Below, piece after piece: positions 1 through 7,384 of a DNA stretch of 51,104 nucleotides. The stretch is from Actinomycetes bacterium (GTDB taxonomy: Bacteria; Actinomycetota; Actinomycetes; Propionibacteriales; Nocardioidaceae). Position 1 is the first letter of the stretch. Each line of letters opens with the position of its first letter. Location: the NCBI GenBank assembly GCA_023396115.1, contig JAEWXC010000033.1, positions 1 through 51,104 of the forward strand, written 5' to 3'. The notes beneath the pieces were generated by a model. It worked only from the letters and a program-made list of their open reading frames with translations. It did not search any database and was not told the DNA's origin. Made by a program: the position numbers and the translations under genes.

Positions 1-64
1 CCCCGTCCGGCACGCGCGCCGGAGGGGGCCCCGTGGCGTGTGCGGGAGGAGTACTGTTCCGGCC

Positions 65-1015
65 ATGTCCGGCACTCTCGTCGTCACCGACTCCACGGCC
101 TGCCTGCGCCCCGAGGACGTCGAGGCCCACGGGATCCGCGTGGTGCCGCTGCAGGTCGTGATCGGCGCCAAGGAGTACGACGAGGGCGCCGAGGGCGCCA
201 CCCCGGACAAGGTCGCCGAGGCGCTGCGCGAGTTCGTGCCGGTGAGCACCTCGCGCCCCAACCCCGCCACGATGGGTGAGGTCTACGAGCGGGCCGCGGC
301 CGAGGGGTACGAGGCCGTCGTCTCGGTGCACATCTCCGGCGAGATGTCCGGCACCTTTGAGTCGGCCCAACTGGCGGCCCGCGACGCGCGCATCCCGGTG
401 CACGCCGTCGACTCCCGCCAGGTCGGCCCGGCCACGGGTTACGCCGCGATCGCCGCAGCCGAGGTGCTCGCGGCCGGCGCGACCGCGCAGGAGGCGGCCG
501 AGGTGGCGCGTGCCCGCGCTGCGGGAGCGACCAGCCTGTTCTACGTCGACACCCTGGAGTACCTGCGCCGCGGCGGTCGGGTCGGCGCCACCGCGGCCCT
601 GCTCGGTGGCGCGCTGGCGGTCAAGCCGCTGCTGCGGATCGACGAGGGCCGGGTCGGCACGCTGGAGAAGGTCCGCACCTCCAGCCGGGCGCTGGCCCGC
701 CTCGAGGAGCTGGTGGTGACCGCGGCCGGCGAGGGCCCCATCGACCTGGCGGTGTGCCACCTGGCCAGCCCCGAGCGGGCCGAGGCGCTCACCGAGGCAC
801 TGACCGCACGGCTCGCCGAGCAGCTGGGCGGGCGGTCCGTCTGGTCCGGTGAGCTGGGTGCGGTGCTGGGTGCCCACGTCGGGCCCGGGATGGTCGCGGC
901 CTGCGTGTCGCCGCGGGACCTGGACGGCTCGGACGCCGGCTCGGACGCCGCTGGCGGCTCGGGCTCGGACTCGGGTGCGGAGTCCGGGGATCCCACGGAC
1001 GCTGCGCAGGACTGA
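65..1015 (+). CDS. DegV family fatty-acid-binding protein
   Basis: 316 aa. DegV proteins bind a single fatty acid; in Firmicutes they (FakB) present it to a fatty-acid kinase, but no kinase gene is adjacent here. Family signatures are clear: DSTACL at residues 9-14, TSRPNP at 62-67 and SGEMSGTFES at 91-100, all lining the lipid pocket in known structures. I start at the ATG at 65 because GGGAGGAG lies 13 nt upstream and the family begins right at this LVVTDST strand; a GTG at 38 would add nine unrelated residues. The last 25 residues are a Ser/Gly/Asp-rich low-complexity tail beyond the domain. First gene of the window, upstream of comEA. Confidence 0.93.
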   Translation: MSGTLVVTDSTACLRPEDVEAHGIRVVPLQVVIGAKEYDEGAEGATPDKVAEALREFVPVSTSRPNPATMGEVYERAAAEGYEAVVSVHISGEMSGTFESAQLAARDARIPVHAVDSRQVGPATGYAAIAAAEVLAAGATAQEAAEVARARAAGATSLFYVDTLEYLRRGGRVGATAALLGGALAVKPLLRIDEGRVGTLEKVRTSSRALARLEELVVTAAGEGPIDLAVCHLASPERAEALTEALTARLAEQLGGRSVWSGELGAVLGAHVGPGMVAACVSPRDLDGSDAGSDAAGGSGSDSGAESGDPTDAAQD

Positions 1016-1140
1016 CCCGCCTCACGCCGACCGCCCCCTTGTGCGGGCGTTCCGGCGCCACCGGTTGTGCACAGGCTGGCGCGTCGGCTTCGCCCACCAC
1101 AGCCAACCTCGGGCCGAGTGCGGCTCTGCTGCTGTCTTCC

Positions 1141-1146
1141 TAGCCT
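1141..1146 (+). promoter_or_regulatory. -10 hexamer of comEA (leaderless arrangement)
   Basis: TAGCCT ends 6 nt before the comEA ATG, so transcription would begin at or beside the start codon. No Shine-Dalgarno sequence is present in between. Predicted by eye. Confidence 0.5.
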
Positions 1147-1152
1147 CGGGGC

Positions 1153-2160
1153 ATGCGCCGAGCCCGAACCGAGGAGTCCGCAGCCGTCGACCGACGACTG
1201 GCCCTGCTGAGTGCGGAACTGGCCGCCACCGTCGGCCCGGGGGCCGACCCTGCACCCGGGAGCGACGGCCACACCCGGGTGCGACCGACCACGTGGGACG
1301 GCTGGCCCGCGCGGACCACCTGGTCCCCGTCGACCCCGGAGGAACCCGACGGGGACGACGCGTCCCCGGTCGGGGCGAGCGACCCGTGGGCGCCGGACCC
1401 TGACCCGGGCGAGGGCGACCGCGCCCCCGTCCTGCCGGTGCCCGGACGACACTCCGCCCGTCGCGCCCGGGAGCTCCCCGCCTGGTGGGCGGCGGTGACC
1501 CTGGCGCCGCGCCACCTCACCGTGCTGGCGGTCGTGGTGGCGATCGGTCTGGGCGGCACGACCTGGTGGCTGCTGCGCGGTGACAACGACCCCACGGCGG
1601 TGGGGGCGGTCGGCGGTGTCGGGGTCGGCGTGCCCGCCCCGACGGATGCGCCCGGTGCCACCAGCAGCACCGGCCCCGCCGCCGGGGCACCGGCGACGGT
1701 CGCCTCCGGGCCGCCGGCGCAGGCGACGACCGGTGAGGTGACGGTGGACGTGGCGGGCAAGGTGCGCAAGCCGGGGGTCCGGGTGCTCCCCGCGGGCTCG
1801 CGCGTGGTCGATGCCCTCGACGCGGCCGGTGGCGCCCGGCAGGGGGTCGACCTCAGCTCGCTGAACCTGGCCCGGGTGCTCACCGACGGCGAGCAGATCC
1901 TGGTCGGGGTGGACCCGGCGCCGGGGGCCGTGCCACCGGGCGAGGCCGCGTCGGTACCCGGTGCGGGGGCGCCGGTGAACCTCAACACCGCTGACCTGAC
2001 CCTGTTGGAGACCCTGCCCGGGGTGGGACCGGTGACGGCGCAGGCGATCGTGACCTGGCGGGAGAGCAACGGCGGGTTCACTGCGGTGGACCAGCTGGTC
2101 GACGTCGACGGCATCGGTGAGGCGACCCTGGCCGATCTCGCACCCCTCGTCACTGTCTGA
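1153..2160 (+). CDS. comEA: ComEA family DNA-binding competence protein
   Basis: 335 aa. ComEA is the membrane-anchored receptor that binds incoming double-stranded DNA and hands it to ComEC. Domain order: a long, acidic, low-complexity N-terminal region (1-110), one transmembrane segment (about 121-141), a Pro/Ala/Thr linker, an SLBB domain (about 194-252, beginning GEVTVDVAGKVRKPG) and a C-terminal helix-hairpin-helix pair (275-335, with LPGVGPVTAQ and VDGIGEATL). The cytoplasmic extension makes it longer than the Bacillus protein, as is common in actinobacteria. comEC starts 12 nt after the stop, so the two are probably co-transcribed. Confidence 0.93.
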   Translation: MRRARTEESAAVDRRLALLSAELAATVGPGADPAPGSDGHTRVRPTTWDGWPARTTWSPSTPEEPDGDDASPVGASDPWAPDPDPGEGDRAPVLPVPGRHSARRARELPAWWAAVTLAPRHLTVLAVVVAIGLGGTTWWLLRGDNDPTAVGAVGGVGVGVPAPTDAPGATSSTGPAAGAPATVASGPPAQATTGEVTVDVAGKVRKPGVRVLPAGSRVVDALDAAGGARQGVDLSSLNLARVLTDGEQILVGVDPAPGAVPPGEAASVPGAGAPVNLNTADLTLLETLPGVGPVTAQAIVTWRESNGGFTAVDQLVDVDGIGEATLADLAPLVTV

Positions 2161-2172
2161 CCGGGCTGGACG

Positions 2173-4503
2173 GTGCCGGAGCCGGGCACGCCGGGCAGCG
2201 ACGCCGGGCGGGCCGAGGACGCGCGCCGCCCCGACCTGCGGATGCCGCTGGTCGGGCTGGGGGCGTGGTGCGGCGGGTTGCTGGCCGGGGCACCGAGGAT
2301 CGGGTGGGCCGGGGTCCTCGTCTCGGTGCTGGTCCTGGCGGTGTGCTGGTGGCGGCGGGGTCGTACCGAACAGGACGACCCGGACGACGGCCCCTGGCGT
2401 TTGGCGGCCGCCGTGGTGCTGGTCGGGGCGGCGGTGCTCGGGGTCGCCCAGTTGCGCGACGTCGCGGTCACGTTCTCGCCGGTGGCGGCCGCCGCCGAGC
2501 AGCGGGTGCGGGTCCAAGTGGAGCTGACCGTCCTCAGCGACCCCCGGCGCCTGCGCAGCGGGTTCGGGGAGCGGTACCTGGTCCGCACTCGGACCCGCAG
2601 CCTGGTCGCCGGTGGCCGGGCCTCCTCCCCGCGGGTCCCGGTCCTGGTTGTCGGGGACGAGGCGTGGCACCGCGTGCGGCTGGGTCAGGTGCTGCGTGTG
2701 ACCGGTCGGCTGCGCGCCGGTGCGGACCAGGAGCTCTGGTTCACCCCGCTGGGACCACCGCGGCTCGTGACCTCGGCCGGCACCGGGCTGCGTGGCGCCG
2801 AGGCCGTCCGGTCCAGCCTGCGCCGAGCCTCCGCCGGGCTCGCCGAACCGTCCGACGCGCTGCTCCCGGCGCTGGTCGTCGGGGACGACAGCGCGGTGGG
2901 TGAGGACGTGGCTCGCGCGTTCGCGGCCACGGGACTGACTCACCTTCTTGCCGTCTCGGGCACCAACCTGACCCTGCTGCTGGGCTGCCTGCTCGGGCTC
3001 GCTGGGGCGCTGGGGGTGCGGGGCCGCGGGCTGGCGCTGGTCGGGTGCCTCGGGGTGGTCGCGTTCGTGCTGGTCGCGCGGACCGAGCCGAGCGTGCTGC
3101 GGGCGGCGGTGATGGGATCGGTGGCGTTGCTGGGGCTCGGCTCTCGCGGCCACGAACGCGGACCGCGGGCCCTCGGGACGGCCGTGGTCGTGCTGCTGCT
3201 GGTCGATCCGGGCCTGGCCACCAGTGCCGGGTTCGCCCTCTCGGTGCTTGCGACCACCGGCATCCTGCTGCTGGCGCCCCGGTGGCGCGACGCGCTCGCC
3301 CGGTGGCTGCCGCGGTGGCTGGCCGAGGCGGTGGCGGTACCGGCTGCTGCCCAGTTGGCCTGCACCCCGGTGGTGGCGGCGCTGCAGGGCGAGGTCAGTC
3401 TGGTGGCGGTGGTCGCGAACCTGCTGGCGGCACCGGCCGTGGGACCGGCGACGGTGCTCGGGTTGGCGGCCGGCCTGGTCGGTTTGGTGCATCCGCTGGC
3501 CGGGGCCGTGGTGGCGCGACCGGCGGGGTGGTGCGTCGGCTGGATCGCGGAGGTGGCCGAACGGGGGGCCGCGCTGCCGTTGCCCGCGGTGCCGTGGGGC
3601 ACCGGAGGGCTGGCACTGGCCGGGTTGACGCTGCTGACCGTCCTCGTCGCGGTCACGGCGCACCGGGTGCTCACCCGACCGTGGGTGGTCCTGGTGCTGT
3701 GTGCGTTCACCGGCGTGGTGGTCGTGCTCCCGACACCGGTGCCGGGCTGGCCTCCTGCGGGGTGGCGGGTGGTGGCCTGCGACGTCGGCCAGGGCGACGC
3801 CCTGGTGCTGCGTGCGGGGGAGGGGGCCGCGGTGGTCGTCGACGTCGGTCCCGACCCGGGCCTGGTCGACCGGTGCCTGGACCGGTTGGGGGTGCGGGAG
3901 GTCCCGCTGGTGGTGCTGACCCACCAGCACGCCGACCACGTCGACGGACTCCGGGGGGTGTTCGCCGGCCGCCGGGTCGGGGAGGTCGTCACCACCGCCG
4001 TGGACGACCCACCCGGCGTGCTGAACCAGTTGCGCCGGACCGGGGCCGAGGCGGGCGTCGCGGTGAACCTGCTGGGCGCCGACAGCTTCCGTGTCGGGGA
4101 CCTGGAGGTGACCCGCCTCGGGCCGGCACCCGGGCCCGGGACCGGCGCCAACGACGCCAGCATCGTGCTGCTCGTCGTCGTCGACGGCCTGCGGGTGCTG
4201 CTCACCGGTGACGTCGAGCCGCCCGCCCAGGCCCGGCTCGCGGCCGCGACCCGGGGCCTGCAGGTCGACGTGCTCAAGGTGCCGCACCACGGGTCACGGC
4301 ACACCGACGTGCGGTGGCTCACCGGGCTCGGGGCGCGGGTGGCGCTGGTCAGTGTGGGGGAGGACAACGACTACGGACACCCCGATCCCGGGCTGCTGGA
4401 CCAGCTCACCGCTGCCGGTGCCCGGGTGTGGCGCACCGACACCGACGGGGACGTCGCGGTGCTGGTGCGTGAGGGCCGGGTGCTGGTCGACGGCACCGGA
4501 TGA
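2173..4503 (+). CDS. comEC: ComEC/Rec2 DNA uptake channel
   Basis: 776 aa, GTG start. ComEC forms the inner-membrane channel for single-stranded DNA in natural transformation. The N-terminal half has hydrophobic helices and a soluble domain; the competence channel domain spans roughly residues 220-480 (with the motif LAVSGTN). The C-terminal metallo-beta-lactamase-like domain (about 530-770) keeps its metal-binding motifs: THQHADH near 582, LLTGD near 676 and VPHHGSRH near 703. The complete domain set suggests a working protein, although natural transformation is rarely demonstrated in this group. It follows comEA directly and precedes holA, the usual actinobacterial order. Confidence 0.94.
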   Translation: MPEPGTPGSDAGRAEDARRPDLRMPLVGLGAWCGGLLAGAPRIGWAGVLVSVLVLAVCWWRRGRTEQDDPDDGPWRLAAAVVLVGAAVLGVAQLRDVAVTFSPVAAAAEQRVRVQVELTVLSDPRRLRSGFGERYLVRTRTRSLVAGGRASSPRVPVLVVGDEAWHRVRLGQVLRVTGRLRAGADQELWFTPLGPPRLVTSAGTGLRGAEAVRSSLRRASAGLAEPSDALLPALVVGDDSAVGEDVARAFAATGLTHLLAVSGTNLTLLLGCLLGLAGALGVRGRGLALVGCLGVVAFVLVARTEPSVLRAAVMGSVALLGLGSRGHERGPRALGTAVVVLLLVDPGLATSAGFALSVLATTGILLLAPRWRDALARWLPRWLAEAVAVPAAAQLACTPVVAALQGEVSLVAVVANLLAAPAVGPATVLGLAAGLVGLVHPLAGAVVARPAGWCVGWIAEVAERGAALPLPAVPWGTGGLALAGLTLLTVLVAVTAHRVLTRPWVVLVLCAFTGVVVVLPTPVPGWPPAGWRVVACDVGQGDALVLRAGEGAAVVVDVGPDPGLVDRCLDRLGVREVPLVVLTHQHADHVDGLRGVFAGRRVGEVVTTAVDDPPGVLNQLRRTGAEAGVAVNLLGADSFRVGDLEVTRLGPAPGPGTGANDASIVLLVVVDGLRVLLTGDVEPPAQARLAAATRGLQVDVLKVPHHGSRHTDVRWLTGLGARVALVSVGEDNDYGHPDPGLLDQLTAAGARVWRTDTDGDVAVLVREGRVLVDGTG

Positions 4504-4583
4504 GCCGTACCCACGGCGCGGTGGGGGCGGGCGGTCGAGGTGGGCGACGGGGTGTCGGAGCCCTGTGGCAGGCTTGCCGCACC

Positions 4584-5567
4584 ATGGCAGGTCCACACGC
4601 GCGCGACGTCCTCGGCCACGTCATCCTGGTGACGGGCAAGGAGGAGTTCCTCAACGAACGCACCGTCGCCGACGTGCGTGCCGCCGTCCGGGGGTTCGAC
4701 GCCGAGGCCGAGTTCTCCGAGACCGAGGCCGGGACGCTCTCGCTGGCCACCCTGGGGGAGTTGGCGGCCCCCTCGCTGTTCTCGACCACCCGCTGCGTCG
4801 TGGTCCGCAAGCTCGAGGAACTCCCCGACGAGTCGTTCGACGGGATCCTCGGCTACGCCGGTGCTCCCAGCGACGAGGTCGCCCTGGTGCTGGTGCACAG
4901 CGGAGGTCCCCGCGGCAGCGGTCTGCTGACCAAGCTGCGCAAGCTCGGGCCGGTCACCGAGGTGAAGTCCGAGGAGATCAAGGCCAACAAGCTGCCCGAC
5001 TTCGTCCGCTCCGAGGTGGCCCGGCTCGGCTCGAGGATCTCGCCCGAGGCCTGCAGCCTTCTGGTGCAGGCCGTCGGTCACGACCTGCGGTCGCTGGCCG
5101 CGGCGGCGCACCAGCTGACCAACGACGCCGGCGACCAGCCCGTCAGCGAGGAGCTGGTCGGGCGCTACTTCGGCGGACGGTCCGAGGTGAAGAGCTTCAC
5201 CGTGGCCGACCACGCCTTCGGCGGGCGCACCGCGCAGGCGCTGGAGGAGCTGCGCTGGGCCCTGGACGGGGGGACGGCCGGGGTGCTGGTCACCTCGGCG
5301 TTCGCCGGCAGCGCCCGCGCCATCGCCCGGTTCCTCGGTGCCCCGCGGGGCGCCCGGGAGGCCGACCTCGCCCGGGAGCTGGGGGTGCCGCCGTGGAAGG
5401 TCAAGCAGGTCCGCGACCAGTCACGCGCGTGGAACGACCAGAGCATCTCCACGGTGCTGCGGGCGGTCGCCCAGGCGGATGCGGACATCAAGGGAGCCGC
5501 GCACGACGCCTCCTACACCCTCGAGCGGCTGGTGCTCACCGTGACCGCCGCCCGCCGTACCCGCTGA
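4584..5567 (+). CDS. holA: DNA polymerase III subunit delta
   Basis: 327 aa. Delta is the clamp-loader subunit that opens the beta sliding clamp. The sequence follows the HolA pattern: an N-terminal AAA+-like domain without a functional P-loop (VILVTGKEEFLNERTV), then a helical collar domain (AARQLTNDAG-type and WKVKQV segments). I choose the ATG at 4584; the frame is open back to 4500, but those 28 residues are Gly/Arg-rich and unlike the family. It lies in the classic comEA-comEC-holA-rpsT neighbourhood and faces rpsT. A 22-bp repeat array starts 23 nt after its stop. Confidence 0.93.
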   Translation: MAGPHARDVLGHVILVTGKEEFLNERTVADVRAAVRGFDAEAEFSETEAGTLSLATLGELAAPSLFSTTRCVVVRKLEELPDESFDGILGYAGAPSDEVALVLVHSGGPRGSGLLTKLRKLGPVTEVKSEEIKANKLPDFVRSEVARLGSRISPEACSLLVQAVGHDLRSLAAAAHQLTNDAGDQPVSEELVGRYFGGRSEVKSFTVADHAFGGRTAQALEELRWALDGGTAGVLVTSAFAGSARAIARFLGAPRGAREADLARELGVPPWKVKQVRDQSRAWNDQSISTVLRAVAQADADIKGAAHDASYTLERLVLTVTAARRTR

Positions 5568-5590
5568 CTCCTTCGGGTCCCCGCGCCGCC

Positions 5591-5766
5591 GACCGGGCGT
5601 TTGCGCGACGCCGACCGGGCACTTCCGTGGGCCCGACCGGGCACTTGCGCGACGCCGATCGGGCACTTCCGTGATCCCGACCGGGCACTTGTGCGACGCC
5701 GACCGGGCACTTGCGTGGCCCCGACCGGGCACTTTGGTGGCGCTGACCGGGCACTTGCGTGGCGCC
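5591..5766 (+). repeat. Tandem repeat array A: eight 22-bp units
   Basis: Eight contiguous units of exactly 22 bp begin at 5591, 5613, 5635, 5657, 5679, 5701, 5723 and 5745. Each begins GACCGGGC (GATCGGGC in unit 4) followed by ACTT in all but the first. Units 1, 3 and 5 end CGACGCC; units 2, 4 and 6 follow a TTCCGTG/TTGCGTG..CCC pattern, giving a 44-bp alternation. There are no spacers between units. No unit contains a stop in any frame, which creates false ORFs. The array sits just after the holA stop, in the holA sense. Function unknown. Confidence 0.95.
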
Positions 5767-5784
5767 GCGACCTGCCGGGAGAAA

Positions 5785-5824
5785 GACGAAGGCGCCGCAC
5801 CCCGGAGGGTGCAGCGCCTTCGTC
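5785..5824. terminator. Hairpin terminator between holA and rpsT
   Basis: Arms 5785-5802 and 5807-5824 pair over 18 positions with one mismatch around a CGGA loop. Reading on the minus strand the hairpin is followed by TTTCTCC, so it most likely ends rpsT transcription. On the plus strand no T-tract follows. Confidence 0.75.
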
Positions 5825-5842
5825 GACGACCAGGTGACCGAC

Positions 5843-6103
5843 TCAGAGAGCGGCGGCCTTCTTCGCGATGGCCGACTTGCGGTTGGCGGCCTGGTTCTTG
5901 TGGATGACGCCCTTGGAGACGGCCTTGTCCAGCTTGCGCGAGGCCTCGCGGCCAGCGGTCACGGCAGCGTCCTTGTCGCCGGCCTCGGCCAGCTCGCGGA
6001 ACTTGCGGACGGCGCTCTTGAGGCCGGTCTTGACGGCCTTGTTGCGCTCGTGCGCCTTCTCGTTCTGCTTGTTGCGCTTGATCTGGGACTTGATGTTCGC
6101 CAC
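5843..6103 (-). CDS. rpsT: 30S ribosomal protein S20
   Basis: 86 aa, the normal S20 length. It binds 16S rRNA early in small-subunit assembly. The sequence is a textbook S20: ANIKSQIKRNKQNEKAHERN at the N-terminus, the KGVIHKNQAANRKS segment near the C-terminus, and high Lys/Arg content. The start is GTG at 6103, because the conserved ANIKSQ follows at once; an upstream extension of the frame is not conserved. AAAGG lies 6 nt before the GTG as a weak ribosome binding site. Single gene with its own promoter and terminator, flanked on both sides by repeat arrays. Confidence 0.97.
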   Translation of the reverse strand: MANIKSQIKRNKQNEKAHERNKAVKTGLKSAVRKFRELAEAGDKDAAVTAGREASRKLDKAVSKGVIHKNQAANRKSAIAKKAAAL

Positions 6104-6201
6104 GTTGAACCTTTGCTCGAATCTCTGCTGGTCACTAAGAGTTGGTGCGTCGGCTGCCTGGCAACCCTGGAGAGGGTCGGGCGCCGGACATGCAAGCCCA
6201 C

Positions 6202-6231
6202 ACGCTACCAGCGGGCCTCGGGCGGCCTCAA
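6202..6231 (-). promoter_or_regulatory. Predicted rpsT promoter
   Basis: On the minus strand TTGAGG (6226-6231) and TAGCGT (6202-6207) are separated by 18 bp, a plausible housekeeping sigma promoter. It implies a leader of about 90 nt before rpsT, room for S20 autoregulation. Predicted by eye. Confidence 0.5.
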
Positions 6232-6289
6232 ATCGCCCGCACGGGGGAGAGCGTAGCGCGAGCCGGAAGGTCACCCGGGCGGGGCCCGG

Positions 6290-6418
6290 AGCTTCGCACA
6301 AGTGCCCGGTGAAGCCCACGGAAGTGCCCGGTCAGTGCCGCACAAGTGCCCGGTGAGCGTCGCGGACGTGCCCGGTGAGCGTCGCGGAAGTGCCCGGTCG
6401 GCGCACAAGTGCCCGGTC
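6290..6418 (-). repeat. Tandem repeat array B: six units, inverted relative to array A
   Basis: Same repeat family as array A on the other strand. Five 22-bp units start at 6290, 6312, 6334, 6356 and 6378; a 19-bp unit occupies 6400-6418; a decayed partial follows. On the plus strand each ends AAGTGCCCGGT followed by G or C (ACGTGCCCGGTG in one). CACAAG and GGAAG versions alternate, as in array A. Read on the minus strand it starts 18 nt after the stop of the kinase-fold gene at 6437 and is in that gene's sense. With the rpsT promoter it fills the 333-bp gap 6104-6436. Confidence 0.93.
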
Positions 6419-6436
6419 GGCGCGGAAGGGGGGAGG

Positions 6437-7384
6437 TCAGGACCAGCCGCGGCGCTCGGCCAACCAGGACCAGACGACCTCGCCCTGCCACCGCTGGGCG
6501 GTCCGCAGCCAGGGGGAGCTGGCCGGCACCGGCTGGGTCGCGGAACCGAGGAAGTGTCCGCACATCAGGGCCAGGGCGATGTCGACGTGCTCGCCCGGCA
6601 CGTCGCGCAGCAGCGGCCGCTCGGCCATCACCTTCGTGACGTCTAGCCCGTCACCACGCGGGCCGATCAGCACGGCCAGGGAGTCGAACCAGTCCGCGCC
6701 ACGGGCTGGCCAGTTCCAGTCGCAGAACAGCGCGGTGCCGTCGGGGCGGAGCAGCACGTTGTCGTCGCGCAGGTCGGAGTGGACCAGCGTGTCCCCGTCC
6801 AGGACCTCCCGGCAGCGACCGGCCAGGGCCACCGCCTCGCTCAGGTGGTCGGCTCCGGCGGGGGCTGGCAGGTCCTCGACGCTCACCAGGTCCCACCCGG
6901 GCAGCAGGTCGGCCGCCTCCTGGGTGAACGGCTTGCCGGACAGCACGGCCGGGGCCGGGGTGGTCGCCGCGGCCAGTCGCTCACAGGTGTCCAGGGTCGC
7001 GTCCAGGTCCGCCACCGACCACGGGCGGGCCGGCTGGGTCGAGTCGACGAACTCGGTGCACAGCACGAACCAGTCCTCGTCGATGACCCAGCGCAGTCGC
7101 GGTGCCGGCACCCGCGCCGGTAGGCCGGCCAGGATCCGGGCCTCCTCGCGGTAGGCGTCGGCGAACGTCCGCTGGGCCACCGCGGCGGCGGCCTTGATGA
7201 AGTGCCGCGAGGAGTCCGCACAGGTCAGGACCGAGGCCAGTCCGGGCGTGAAGCCGGCGTCGCAGGAGACCGAGGAGACCACCGGGGACCCGCACCGGCG
7301 CTCGACCTCGGCCCGGATGTGCGGGGGCAGGAACTTCCAGCCCAGCCGGATCGCGGTGTCGCCGTGCGGGATCAGGTGACTCAC
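6437..7384 (-). CDS. Phosphotransferase-fold (APH-like) protein
   Basis: 315 aa, GTG start. The aminoglycoside phosphotransferase/choline kinase fold is shown by the catalytic loop HSDLRDDN (202-209; catalytic Asp204) and the metal-binding segment CDWNW (221-225), a DxD-like variant. The substrate is unknown; resistance should not be assumed, since this fold also covers kinases of small metabolites. The GTG start overlaps the stop of the upstream wax ester synthase gene by 4 nt (GTGA), so translation is probably coupled. A shorter ATG-start version has no better ribosome binding site. Array B begins just after its stop. Confidence 0.82.
   Translation of the reverse strand: MSHLIPHGDTAIRLGWKFLPPHIRAEVERRCGSPVVSSVSCDAGFTPGLASVLTCADSSRHFIKAAAAVAQRTFADAYREEARILAGLPARVPAPRLRWVIDEDWFVLCTEFVDSTQPARPWSVADLDATLDTCERLAAATTPAPAVLSGKPFTQEAADLLPGWDLVSVEDLPAPAGADHLSEAVALAGRCREVLDGDTLVHSDLRDDNVLLRPDGTALFCDWNWPARGADWFDSLAVLIGPRGDGLDVTKVMAERPLLRDVPGEHVDIALALMCGHFLGSATQPVPASSPWLRTAQRWQGEVVWSWLAERRGWS

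Noticed and set aside
541..4290. 1249-residue open frame on the minus strand
   Set aside because: Antisense to degV, comEA and comEC. Long antisense frames are normal at this GC content; the translation is low-complexity Arg/Pro/Gly.
5513..5837. Several open frames on both strands through repeat array A (60-100 residues, RPGT/DRAL-rich)
   Set aside because: 22 bp is not a multiple of 3 and the unit has no stop in any frame, so all frames stay open. The products are repeat translations without start signals.
5591..6418. CRISPR array
   Set aside because: Units abut directly with no spacers, and no cas genes are in the window.
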